Below the pieces are notes generated by a model, which saw nothing but the letters and a program-made list of their open reading frames with translations, did no database searches and was not told the origin of the DNA. Of a stretch of DNA of 53,330 bases, positions 24,454 through 32,866 are shown piece by piece. The stretch covers positions 1 to 53,330 of the forward strand of contig CAMMWP010000009.1 in NCBI GenBank assembly GCA_946500615.1, in the 5' to 3' direction. The DNA comes from an uncultured Clostridium sp. GTDB taxonomy: Bacteria > Bacillota > Clostridia > TANB77 > CAG-508. The first letter of the stretch is position 1. Each line of letters starts with the position of its first letter. The translations under genes were made by a program, and so were the position numbers.

Positions 24454-26422
24454 ATGTTCAAATTACATTCAGAATATAAGCCAACAGGAGACCAACCACA
24501 GGCAATAGAATATTTAAGTAAGGGAATAGAAGAAGGTAAGAAATTCCAGACACTTCTGGGCGTTACAGGTTCTCGGAAAAACATTTACTATGGCAAATAT
24601 TATACAAAAAGTACAAAAGCCAACACTTGTTTTAGCACATAATAAGACATTAGCAGGGCAATTATATAGTGAGTTCAAAGAGTTTTTTCCAGAAAACAAT
24701 GTTGAATATTTTGTTAGCTACTATGACTATTATCAACCAGAAAGTTATATTCCTCAATCAGATACATATATAGAAAAAGATTCGTCTGTCAATGATGAAA
24801 TAGACAAGCTAAGACATTCGGCAACATTATCTTTGTTTGAAACAAGAGATGTTATTATTATTGCATCTGTTTCTTGTATTTATGGTTTAGGAGACCCAGA
24901 AGATTATCAAGAAATGATGTTATCATTAAGACCGGGAATGCAAAAAGGCAGAGACGAGGTTTTAAGAAAATTAATTACAATGCAATATACTAGAAATGAA
25001 ATTGACTTTAAGAGAGGAACATTCAGAGCAAAAGGAGATATTGTAGAAATTTATCCATCTGACCAATCAGAATCTGCTATTAGAGTGGAATTTTGGGGAG
25101 ATGAAATAGAAAAAATTGTAGAAATCAATCCTTTAACTGGAAAAACAATAGGAACTAGAAGGCATATATTAATATCGCCAGCTTCACATTATGTAACAAC
25201 TAAAAACAAAATGGAAAGAGCGATCGTAACAATTGAAGAAGAACTAGAAGAAAGAATTCAATATTTCAAAGAACATAACAAATTAATTGAAGCACAGAGA
25301 ATTGAAGAAAGAACAAATTTTGATATTGAAATGATGAAAGAAACAGGTTTCTGTTCGGGAATAGAAAATTATTCTAGACATATTAGCGGAAGAAAACCCG
25401 GAAGCCCGCCATATACATTATTTGATTATTTTCCTAAAGACTTCTTGCTATTAATTGATGAGTCTCATGCAACAATTCCACAAGTAAGAGCCATGTATAA
25501 TGGGGATCATTCAAGAAAAGAATCTCTTATTAATTATGGTTTTAGATTGCCTTCTGCTTTCGATAATAGACCATTAACATTTCAAGAATTTGAAAAAAGA
25601 TTAAACCAAGTAGTTTTTGTTAGTGCTACGCCGGGAGACTATGAAAAAGAACATAGTAAAGAAAATATTGTAGAACAAATTATTAGACCAACGGGATTAT
25701 TAGATCCTAAGATAGAAGTAAAACCAGTAACAAACCAAATTGATGATTTATTAGAACAAATTCGCATGAGAGTAGAAAGAAATGAAAGAGTTTTGGTAAC
25801 CACTTTAACAAAAAAAATGGCAGAAGATTTAACAGATTATTTAAAAGGATTAGATATTAAGGTAAATTATATGCACTCAGACACGAAAACCTTAGAAAGA
25901 ATGGAAATTATTAGAAATCTTCGCTTGGGAGAATTTGATGTTTTAGTTGGTATTAACCTATTAAGAGAAGGATTAGATATTCCAGAAGTATCTCTAGTTG
26001 CCATACTGGACGCGGACAAAGAAGGATTTTTGCGTTCAGAAAGGTCTTTGATTCAAACAATTGGAAGGGCAGCTAGAAATACAGATGGTACAGTTATTAT
26101 GTATGCTGATGAGTTAACAGAAAGCATGGAAAAAGCCATATCAGAAACTAATAGAAGAAGGAGAATTCAAGAAGCATATAACAAACAGCATCATATTATA
26201 CCAAAAACGATTAGAAAATCTGTACGTGATTCAATTAAAGTTACAATGACAGATGATATCGGTGTAGAATATAAATTAGAAAAACAAGAGGATATTAAAG
26301 AGACAATTACAAAATTGACAGATGAGATGTTAAAATATGCTGCTGAAATGGAATTTGAAAAAGCAGCAGAGTTACGCGATAAGATTAAAGAATTAGAAAA
26401 ACTAATTGATAGTAATGACTAA
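24454..26422 (+). pseudogene. uvrB: uvrB, excinuclease ABC subunit B, frameshifted in Walker A
   Basis: The first ORF (24454-24642) reads [20 protein letters not shown] ... LLGVTGS and then leaves frame; the second (open to 26422) resumes with [20 protein letters not shown]. The expected P-loop is GVTGSGKTFTMA; the DNA reads GGTTCTCGGAAAAACA, so one extra base (the C at 24574 is the simplest choice) breaks it. Removing it restores a 655-aa UvrB of normal length, with [16 protein letters not shown] [20 protein letters not shown] beta-hairpin, DESH box ([13 protein letters not shown]), helicase motif [17 protein letters not shown] and the C-terminal UvrC-binding UVR motif ([20 protein letters not shown]). 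UvrB is the damage-verifying helicase of nucleotide excision repair. Everything else is intact, suggesting a recent lesion or a sequence error. Confidence 0.9.
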
Positions 26423-26424
26423 TG

Positions 26425-26517
26425 TTATAGGAAACACTATGAAACTTTAAGTTACTTAGGCTCAAAGTGAAAATAAATTAGTTTTATTTTCAAAAGAAAA
26501 TCTTTGATTTTTCTTAA
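26425..26517 (+). repeat. Family B MITE-like repeat, copy B3 (degenerate right end)
   Basis: TTATAGGAAACACTATGAAA, CTTTAAGTTACTTAGGCTCA, AAGTGAAAATAAATTAGTTT, TATTTTCAAAAGAAAATC, nearly identical to B4 on the left; the right end has decayed to GATTTTTCTTAA. Directly after uvrB. Confidence 0.7.
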
Positions 26518-26564
26518 GTGGTTGACATTGTGTAAAACAGGGAGGGTTCATTATCCAATAAAAT

Positions 26565-26597
26565 AACCCTTGGAATTCTCCAAGGGTGACTGCTGTG
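26565..26597 (-). terminator. Terminator of the small reverse gene
   Basis: On the reverse strand ACCCTTGG-agaatt-CCAAGGGT followed by TATTTTATT. Confidence 0.6.
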
Positions 26598-26842
26598 CGG
26601 TTAACAGTTACAAAGTAGCTACATTGCGAGCAAAGCTCGCAATTGTTGCATTTTTACGTTATATTTTCCATTTTTCAATGGAAAAAATTTTATATTATTT
26701 AATCTGAGGAAGTTTTTGTCATTATCATCTAGAAAAGCTTCCTCATACTTTTCAGATGATGTCTTAGCTCTATAATATAAGTATTTATTCATCATCGGAT
26801 ATCACTCCTTTCTCCGATGGGAAAGCACAGCAATCACTACAA
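26585..26842 (-). repeat. Inverted repeat bracketing the 58-aa gene
   Basis: On the plus strand GGTGACTGCTGTGC (about 26595-26608) and GCACAGCAATCACT (about 26825-26838) are complementary over 13 bp with one G-T wobble. In the reverse-strand transcript the leader and the 3' UTR would pair, enclosing the whole small gene. Confidence 0.55.
26619..26795 (-). CDS. Small hypothetical protein, 58 aa
   Basis: Reverse-strand ORF MMNKYLYYRAKTSSEKYEEA ... ending QQLRALLAM. Support: consensus promoter upstream (26862-26890), AAAGGAG ribosome binding site about 12 bases before the ATG pair, and a terminator after the stop. Acidic/basic mixed sequence with no recognisable family. The leader hairpin CATCGGA ... 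TCCGATG contains the ribosome binding site in its loop and the start codon in its stem. The last codons coincide with a GCGAGC/GCTCGC hairpin. Confidence 0.55.
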   Translation of the reverse strand: MMNKYLYYRAKTSSEKYEEAFLDDNDKNFLRLNNIKFFPLKNGKYNVKMQQLRALLAM

Positions 26843-26861
26843 GTTTTTAGAATTATATTAT

Positions 26862-26892
26862 AACACAAAAAATGGAAATAGTCAAAAAATAG
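26862..26892 (-). promoter_or_regulatory. Promoter of the small reverse gene
   Basis: On the reverse strand TTGACT, 17-bp spacer (ATTTCCATTTTTTGTGT), TATAAT. Confidence 0.65.
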
Positions 26893-26964
26893 AGGATGTT
26901 ATTCCTCTATTTTCGTCGCAATATTCGACATTTTATTATATTCTAATAGTATTCTAATTATGTT

Positions 26965-27534
26965 CTATAAATTTGCATTATCCTCATCATTATTTGTTGG
27001 TGGTTCATCTTGTGGCTTTTCTGAAATATTCACTACACCGTCTCCATTGTATGAAGCTGTAGGCGAAACATTCCCTTTTCCAACATATTCTGCTTTACCA
27101 AATCCTAAAATCATATAGAAAATTGTTGGCAAGAATAACAACCCAACAGTATATCCAACATCTTTACCAAATGATTTTGCTAAAGAATTACATTGATAAA
27201 TAGTAATACCCATACATACAATCCATCCAACAAATGGAATAATTCCAACTAAATATCCAAAGATAATCCAAGGCGAAAGTCCAGAAATTTTAAACAATAT
27301 TACTATGTTATAAATTGGTATTAAGCATTTCCATCCTTTCTCTCCAGCCTTTGTATAAACCTTCCACATACCAGCTATTTGAAGCACGGCGATAACTAAG
27401 GAAACAACGATAAAAAAGCCAAAAAAAGCTCCTAAAATTCCTCCTAACAATGTAAATATAGATGAATCTGTAGCAGCATATCCGTAATCATAATAACTTG
27501 GAGTGGTATAAGAGTAATAATCATAATAATCCAT
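26965..27534 (-). CDS. DUF5684 domain membrane protein
   Basis: 189 aa, reverse strand. N-terminal Tyr-rich segment (MDYYDYYSYTTPSYYDYGY), then three or four helices. The conserved part VYTKAGEKGWKCLIPIYNIV ... ISGLSPWIIFGYLVGIIPFVG ... CNSLAKSFGKDVGYTVGLLF is typical of DUF5684 (small clostridial membrane proteins that resemble signal-peptidase-associated and phage-holin-like families but have no known function). The C-terminus is polar and acidic. GGGGGA lies before the ATG (reverse of TCCCCC at 27542). Confidence 0.82.
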   Translation of the reverse strand: MDYYDYYSYTTPSYYDYGYAATDSSIFTLLGGILGAFFGFFIVVSLVIAVLQIAGMWKVYTKAGEKGWKCLIPIYNIVILFKISGLSPWIIFGYLVGIIPFVGWIVCMGITIYQCNSLAKSFGKDVGYTVGLLFLPTIFYMILGFGKAEYVGKGNVSPTASYNGDGVVNISEKPQDEPPTNNDEDNANL

Positions 27535-27613
27535 TTATATATCCCCCTTTCATATTTATAATTAAATTTTCACATTTTTCGACAAAAAAGTCAATATAAA
27601 AACAGAAAAAAAC

Positions 27614-27642
27614 TTGTATAAAAAATGTTCGTTTGATATAAT
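27614..27642 (+). promoter_or_regulatory. Sigma-A promoter of the hydrogenase operon
   Basis: TTGTAT (27614), 17-bp spacer, TATAAT (27637), about 40 bp before the hydC start. Confidence 0.65.
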
Positions 27643-27682
27643 CTATGTAGTTACGCAATAATATATACGAGGAGGTATAGAA

Positions 27683-28183
27683 ATGAGCGAAAACAAATGT
27701 CAATGTGGTAATCCTAAAAAGGACGAATTTATGCAAAAAATATTTGATGAATATTTACCAATCAAAGATAACTTAATTCAAATGTTAAACGAAGTACAAG
27801 AGCATTATGGATATATTCCACAAAATGCACAAATCGAACTTTCAGAATTTTTAAATATTCCAATGGCAGAAATTTATGGAGTCATAACTTTTTATTCGAG
27901 ATTTACCCTAAAACCAAAAGGAAAATATAATATTGCCGTATGCTTGGGAACAGCATGTTATGTCAAAGGTTCTCAAAAAATTATGGATAGATTAAAAGAA
28001 AGATTACAAATTGAATCGGGAGAAACCACAAAAGATGGTCTATTTTCAATTGAAGAAACTAGATGTGTTGGGGCATGTGGCTTAGCACCAGTATTCACTG
28101 TTAATGGTGAAGTATATGGAAAAGCAACTGTTAAAAAATTGGATGAAGTTTTAGATGAAATTATAAACAACAAGGAAAAATAA
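27683..28183 (+). CDS. hydC: Electron-bifurcating hydrogenase subunit HydC (NuoE-like)
   Basis: 166 aa [2Fe-2S] thioredoxin-fold protein. Four cysteine ligands are visible: CLGTACYVKG (~residues 86-95) and TRCVGACGLAP (~127-137), the C-x4-C ... C-x3-C pattern of NuoE/HndA/HydC. N-terminal helical part LIQMLNEVQEHYGYIPQNAQ is standard. It relays electrons between HydB and HydA in the trimeric NADH/ferredoxin-dependent enzyme. First gene of the hydC-hydB-hydA series; AGGAGG before ATG. Confidence 0.93.
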   Translation: MSENKCQCGNPKKDEFMQKIFDEYLPIKDNLIQMLNEVQEHYGYIPQNAQIELSEFLNIPMAEIYGVITFYSRFTLKPKGKYNIAVCLGTACYVKGSQKIMDRLKERLQIESGETTKDGLFSIEETRCVGACGLAPVFTVNGEVYGKATVKKLDEVLDEIINNKEK

Positions 28184-28384
28184 AGTTTATTACAGTAAAT
28201 CTTTCATTGTATTTAATTACATTAAGTTGTAAAAGAATAATGGATCTAGAAGAGATATATGTAAAAAATTATGTAGCAACACAAGAAGATTCATAAAAGT
28301 GCTGATTGAAGTTAGTGGACTTTCTAAAAATTAACAGAATTATCCAAATATATGAAAGAAATGTAAAAATTCATTTTGATTAAA

Positions 28385-28432
28385 AATGTCCCAAACAGAA
28401 ACGTCCCTAATTGGACAATTGGACATTCAAAA
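28385..28432. repeat. REP-like short inverted repeat upstream of hydB
   Basis: AATGTCCCAAACAGAAACGT then CCCTAATTGGACAATTGGAC ATT: AATGTCC and GGACATT are complementary, and the composition resembles the GGGACGTTTCTGTTTGGGACA-type intergenic palindromes of Firmicutes. The rest of 28184-28450 (267 bp) shows only an 18-codon open frame at 28241 and no supported gene. Confidence 0.4.
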
Positions 28433-28450
28433 GGGTAAAAGGAGGAAAGT

Positions 28451-30310
28451 ATGAAAAGTCTAGAAGAAATTCATGAAATAAGAGAAGAAAAAAGAAAAGA
28501 ATTAGATTTAAGAGTTAATACAAAAGCAGATACGAGAGAAAAACATATTTTGGTTTGTCATGGTACAGGTTGTACCTCTTCAAAATCTCCTAAAATTTTA
28601 GAGAATTTTAGAAAGATTTTAAAGGAAAAGAATATTACAAATGTAAGGGTTATTAAAACTGGTTGTTTTGGTCTTTGTGCAAAAGGACCGATTGTTATTA
28701 TAAGACCAGAAGATACGTTTTATGCAATGGTAACACCAGAAGATTGTGAAGAAATCATTGATACACATATTGTAAAAGGCGAAAGAGTAGAGAGATTACT
28801 TTGTAAAGATATTGATGGGACAGTTGTCAATAGTCTAGATGAATTGAATTTTTATAAAAAGCAAAAAAGAATTGCTCTTAAAAATTGTGGTGTTGTTAAC
28901 CCAGAAGAAATTGATGAGTACATAGCATTTGATGGATATAAAGCTTTAGAGAAGGTATTAAAAGAAATGACACAAGATGAAGTAATTGATGTCATTAAAG
29001 AATCTGGTTTAAGAGGTAGAGGAGGAGCTGGTTTCCCAACAGGAAAGAAATGGGAACTTACAAAAGCTTCTGTGGGAGACCAGAAATATGTGGTTTGTAA
29101 TGCGGATGAAGGTGATCCGGGAGCTTTTATGGACAGAAGTATTTTAGAGGGAGATCCCCATTCTGTGTTAGAAGCTATGGCAATCGCAGGATATGCGATT
29201 GGTGCTAATAAAGGATATATTTATGTAAGGGCAGAATACCCAATTGCAGTTCAAAGATTAAAAATTGCAATTGATCAAGCAAGAGAATATGGAATATTAG
29301 GAGAAAATATTTTTAATACAACATTTGGTTTTGATATAGAAATTCGTTTAGGTGCAGGTGCATTTGTCTGTGGCGAAGAGACTGCATTATTAGAATCAAT
29401 CGAAGGAAAACGAGGTCAACCAAGAGTAAAACCTCCATATCCAGCGCAATCCGGACTATGGGGAAAACCAACATTAATCAATAATGTAGAAACATATGCC
29501 AATATTGCACAAATCATTTTAAATGGAGCAGAGTGGTATTCTTCTATCGGAACAGAAACGTCAAAAGGAACAAAAGTATTTGCTTTAGGCGGAAATGTTA
29601 ATAATATCGGATTGGTAGAAGTACCTATGGGAACAACTTTAAGAGAAATTATCTACGATATTGGTGGTGGAATTCCAAATGGAAGAGACTTCAAAGCAGC
29701 ACAAACAGGTGGACCTTCAGGTGGATGTATTCCAAAAGAACATCTAGATACACCAATTGATTATGAATCTTTAAAACAAATTGGTTCTATGATGGGGTCA
29801 GGTGGACTAATTGTTATGGATGATACAAAATGTATGGTAGCTTTAGCAAAATTTTATCTAGATTTTACTGTAAGTGAAAGTTGTGGTAAATGTACACCTT
29901 GCAGAATTGGAACAAAAAGAATGTTAGAATTACTAGAAAAATTATGCAATGGAGAAGGAGACGAATTAGACATCTATAAATTAGAAAAATTAGCAGCTAA
30001 CATTCAAAAAGCAAGTATATGTGGATTAGGGCAAACTGCACCAAACCCAGTTGTTAGTACTTTGAAATATTTTAGAGAAGAATTTAGACAACATGCCATT
30101 CAAAAAGAATGTAGAACATTAGAATGTAAAGCAATGGCCAAAATTACAATTAATGAAGAAAAATGTAAAGGTTGTGGGCTATGTCAAAAACATTGTCCAG
30201 TAAATGCCATTGACGGTTCTGGAAGAGATAAAAGAATCATCAATCAAGAAAAATGTATTAAATGTGGCACTTGTATTGCAAGTTGTCCATTCCATGCTAT
30301 TGGAAATTGA
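28451..30310 (+). CDS. hydB: Electron-bifurcating hydrogenase subunit HydB (NuoF-like, flavin)
   Basis: 619 aa. Order: N-terminal thioredoxin-like [2Fe-2S] domain (CHGTGCTSSKSP, TGCFGLCAKGP), FMN/NADH-binding 51-kDa domain starting at GLRGRGGAGFPTGKKW (~residue 187) with NADEGDPGAFMDR, SLBB-type part, [4Fe-4S] site SCGKCTPCRIGTKRM (~476), and two C-terminal ferredoxin motifs (CKGCGLCQKHCP; CIKCGTCIASCP). This is the HydB/HndC layout: it oxidises or reduces NAD(P) and holds the bifurcating flavin. The frame continues open for 28 codons after the TGA at 30308 (see findings). AAAGGAGG before ATG. Confidence 0.95.
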   Translation: MKSLEEIHEIREEKRKELDLRVNTKADTREKHILVCHGTGCTSSKSPKILENFRKILKEKNITNVRVIKTGCFGLCAKGPIVIIRPEDTFYAMVTPEDCEEIIDTHIVKGERVERLLCKDIDGTVVNSLDELNFYKKQKRIALKNCGVVNPEEIDEYIAFDGYKALEKVLKEMTQDEVIDVIKESGLRGRGGAGFPTGKKWELTKASVGDQKYVVCNADEGDPGAFMDRSILEGDPHSVLEAMAIAGYAIGANKGYIYVRAEYPIAVQRLKIAIDQAREYGILGENIFNTTFGFDIEIRLGAGAFVCGEETALLESIEGKRGQPRVKPPYPAQSGLWGKPTLINNVETYANIAQIILNGAEWYSSIGTETSKGTKVFALGGNVNNIGLVEVPMGTTLREIIYDIGGGIPNGRDFKAAQTGGPSGGCIPKEHLDTPIDYESLKQIGSMMGSGGLIVMDDTKCMVALAKFYLDFTVSESCGKCTPCRIGTKRMLELLEKLCNGEGDELDIYKLEKLAANIQKASICGLGQTAPNPVVSTLKYFREEFRQHAIQKECRTLECKAMAKITINEEKCKGCGLCQKHCPVNAIDGSGRDKRIINQEKCIKCGTCIASCPFHAIGN

Positions 30311-30428
30311 ACCATTGGGAACGTGCCAAAGTGGAGAACAAGAGAATTATTAAATCAACATCCAATTGCATATGATATAGGCGAAGAGGAAAGTTAATAA
30401 AATTGTAAATAGAAAGAGAGATGTAAAC

Positions 30429-32180
30429 ATGGAAAAAGAAATGGTTAATTTAACAATTGACAATCAAAAAATAACAGTACCCAAAGGAACCACCATACTA
30501 AACGCTGCTAAAAAAGCAGGAATCGATATTCCAACATTATGCTTTTTAAAAGACATTAATGAAGTGGGAGATTGTAGAATGTGTATAGTAGAAGTAGAAG
30601 GAAGAAGAGGTTTTGCAACTTCGTGTATTCAAACAGTCGAAGAAGGGATGATCGTTCATACACATACACCAAATGTATTAGAAGCACGTCATGTGATACT
30701 AGATTTGATTATATCAAACCATGCAAAAGATTGTTTAACTTGTACACGTTCGGGAAATTGTGAATTACAAGCATTAGCCACAAAATTTAATGTTTTAAAC
30801 ATTGAATTTGAGGGAGAAAGAACAGAACATAAAATTGATGACTTATCTCCATCGATTGTAAGAGATTTCAATAAATGTATTTTATGTAGAAGATGTGTAG
30901 CTGCTTGTAAAAATGTACAAAAGATTGGTGCTATTGATTGCATTAACAGAGGTTTCGAATCTTGTATATCCACTGTTGGAGACCATAGTTTAAATGATGT
31001 GAATTGTACATTTTGTGGTCAATGTATAGAAGCTTGTCCAACAGGAGCATTACATGAAAAAGAAACAATTAATGATGTGTGGGTAAAATTAAAAGACCCA
31101 GAAACAACTGTCATAGTACAAACAGCACCAGCTGTTAGAGTAGCGTTAGGAGAAGAATTTGGTATGCCAATTGGTACAAATGTGACTGGTAAAATGGTAA
31201 CAGCATTGAAACGTTTGGGATTTGACAGAGTATTTGACACCAATACAGGGGCTGATCTTACCATTATGGAAGAGGCAAATGAATTTATTGAAAGATTTAC
31301 GAAAAATGACAATTTGCCAATGATAACTTCTTGTAGTCCGGGATGGGTAAAATATATAGAAATGAATTATCCAGAATTATTGCCACATTTATCTAGTTGT
31401 AAATCTCCTCATGAAATGTTCGGGGCTATTTTAAAAACATATTATGCAAAAAGAGAAGGTATCAATCCAGAAAAAATCTATGTTGTTTCTGTTATGCCAT
31501 GTATTGCCAAGAAATTTGAAAGGCAAAGACCAGAAATGATGGAAGATAACTTATATGATGTAGATAATGTTATTACCACAAGAGAATTGGCAAGAATGAT
31601 AAAACAAGCCAATATCGAATTTGAAAAGCTAGAAGATAGTAATTTTGATAGTCCTATGGGAGAAGCTAGTGGTGCAGGAGCTATTTTTGGAACAACTGGT
31701 GGTGTTATGGAAGCAGCTTTAAGAACTGCACAAGATACCTTGACAGGAAAAGATTTGCCAAAAATTGATTTTGAACAAGTTAGAGGAGGAGAAGGCATTA
31801 AAAGAGCAACCATTAATATTGCAGGAAAAGATGTTCATGTTGTTGCAGCAAGTGGGTTGGCAAATGCTAGAACAATTCTAGAAGAAATTAAATCTGGAAA
31901 AGCAGACTATCAATTTGTTGAAATTATGGCTTGTCCGGGAGGTTGTATCATGGGTGGTGGTCAACCAATTAAAAGTTCTAAAATAAGAGCAGAAGTAGAT
32001 GTTAGAAAGTTAAGAGCTGATGCATTATATACGATTGATGAAAGAAGTATTGTTAGAAAATCTCATGAGAACCCTGTTATGAAAAAATTGTATAAAGATT
32101 TTTTAGAAAAACCCGGAAGTGAAGTGGCTGAAAGATTATTACATACAACCTATACCAAAAGAGATAAATATAATATATAA
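30429..32180 (+). CDS. hydA: [FeFe]-hydrogenase catalytic subunit HydA
   Basis: 583 aa. N-terminal NuoG-like [2Fe-2S] ferredoxin domain (CRMCIVEVEGRRGFATSC), His-ligated [4Fe-4S] (HAKDCLTCTRSGNCELQ), two [4Fe-4S] clusters (CILCRRCVAACK; CTFCGQCIEACP), then the H-cluster domain with all three signatures: L1 TSCSPGWVKY (~residue 300), L2 MPCIAKKFE (~356), L3 MACPGGCIMGGGQP (~500). A small-subunit-type tail follows (KSHENPVMKKLYKDFLEKPG). With HydB and HydC it makes H2 from NADH plus reduced ferredoxin in the cytoplasm. Length is slightly shorter than the ~645-aa Thermotoga enzyme, which has an extra C-terminal cluster domain. Confidence 0.96.
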   Translation: MEKEMVNLTIDNQKITVPKGTTILNAAKKAGIDIPTLCFLKDINEVGDCRMCIVEVEGRRGFATSCIQTVEEGMIVHTHTPNVLEARHVILDLIISNHAKDCLTCTRSGNCELQALATKFNVLNIEFEGERTEHKIDDLSPSIVRDFNKCILCRRCVAACKNVQKIGAIDCINRGFESCISTVGDHSLNDVNCTFCGQCIEACPTGALHEKETINDVWVKLKDPETTVIVQTAPAVRVALGEEFGMPIGTNVTGKMVTALKRLGFDRVFDTNTGADLTIMEEANEFIERFTKNDNLPMITSCSPGWVKYIEMNYPELLPHLSSCKSPHEMFGAILKTYYAKREGINPEKIYVVSVMPCIAKKFERQRPEMMEDNLYDVDNVITTRELARMIKQANIEFEKLEDSNFDSPMGEASGAGAIFGTTGGVMEAALRTAQDTLTGKDLPKIDFEQVRGGEGIKRATINIAGKDVHVVAASGLANARTILEEIKSGKADYQFVEIMACPGGCIMGGGQPIKSSKIRAEVDVRKLRADALYTIDERSIVRKSHENPVMKKLYKDFLEKPGSEVAERLLHTTYTKRDKYNI

Positions 32181-32272
32181 AATTACATGTTATCAAAAAT
32201 ATGATATGCTTACTTTAATAATTGATTGATTTTTATAAAAAATTATATGTAAAAATAAAGGGGGATATGGAC

Positions 32273-32665
32273 ATGAAAAAAGATGTAAAAATAAAGGGAG
32301 ATAATGTAAAAAAACTAGTTATCGTATTTTTTATCTTAATTGCAGTAATTAATATACTGCTTGTTGAAAAATTACTTTTTAATGGTATAGAACATAAAAT
32401 TCATATAGGTTCTAGTATGATTGTCATTGGCATTCAAATAATAGCAATTATTATTTCCGGCATAACTTTAAAAAAATATATAAATACCAGTAAAGGAAAA
32501 TGGTTCATCGTATTATTAATCATTATGATGCTGATAACTTTTTTTATACCAGTGAAAACTAATCTAGAAGATATAGGAGGTTCAAGAGAAATAGTCCCTG
32601 CTGTTATGCCAAAGAAATTAAGACAGAATTTATATAATATTACTATATGGACTTTAGGTTGGTAA
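32273..32665 (+). CDS. Small membrane protein of unknown function
   Basis: 130 aa from ATG 32273, chosen because GGGGGA lies about 8 bases upstream; the frame is open back to a TTG at 32222. Three or four hydrophobic segments (VIVFFILIAVINILLVEKLL; MIVIGIQIIAIIISGITL; WFIVLLIIMMLITFFIPV) and a basic N-terminus. No family recognised. The segment GTAAAAATAAAGGG occurs twice, once just before and once just after the start, so ribosome binding site and early codons are a short direct duplication. It follows hydA by 93 bp. Confidence 0.55.
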   Translation: MKKDVKIKGDNVKKLVIVFFILIAVINILLVEKLLFNGIEHKIHIGSSMIVIGIQIIAIIISGITLKKYINTSKGKWFIVLLIIMMLITFFIPVKTNLEDIGGSREIVPAVMPKKLRQNLYNITIWTLGW

Positions 32666-32668
32666 TTT

Positions 32669-32713
32669 ATCGAGTTTGAAAAGCTAGAAAATAGTAATTT
32701 TATAGTCCTATAA
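32669..32713 (+). pseudogene. Duplicated 45-bp fragment of hydA
   Basis: ATCGAGTTTGAAAAGCTAGA AAATAGTAATTTTATAGTCC TATAAG matches hydA bases 31614-31660 at about 42 of 46 positions with one base missing. The original encodes part of the segment before the L3 motif. No flanking hydA sequence is recognisable here. Confidence 0.65.
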
Positions 32714-32730
32714 GTTTAATTATCTGCCTG

Positions 32731-32759
32731 TTGCTTTTTTAGATGATTAACGGTATAAT
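32731..32759 (+). promoter_or_regulatory. Sigma-A promoter of the 96-aa gene
   Basis: TTGCTT (32731), 17-bp spacer, TATAAT (32754); gives a leader of about 100 nt before the ATG at 32867. Confidence 0.65.
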
Positions 32760-32776
32760 ATATTCATCTAATGTGC

Positions 32777-32857
32777 TTACACAGCAAGTACAGGAGAAAT
32801 TTATTAATTTTTTCTGGAGGGGCTGTGTAAAACCTCCAGATAGTTCATTTATGGAGG
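32777..32857 (+). promoter_or_regulatory. Candidate pseudoknot/switching leader controlling translation
   Basis: TTACACAGC (32777-32785) pairs with GCTGTGTAA (32822-32830). CTGGAGG (32814-32820), inside that loop, pairs with CCTCCAG (32833-32839) outside it, which is the topology of an H-type pseudoknot. The CCTCC of that second strand can alternatively pair with the Shine-Dalgarno GGAGG (32853-32857). This gives two exclusive states, one hiding the ribosome binding site. No known riboswitch class was recognised. Confidence 0.5.
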
Positions 32858-32866
32858 TAAAAATAA

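Noticed and set aside
28241..28297. 18-codon ORF between hydC and hydB (MDLEEIYVKNYV)
   Set aside because: No ribosome binding site at useful spacing and too short to support; noted only in the intergenic description.
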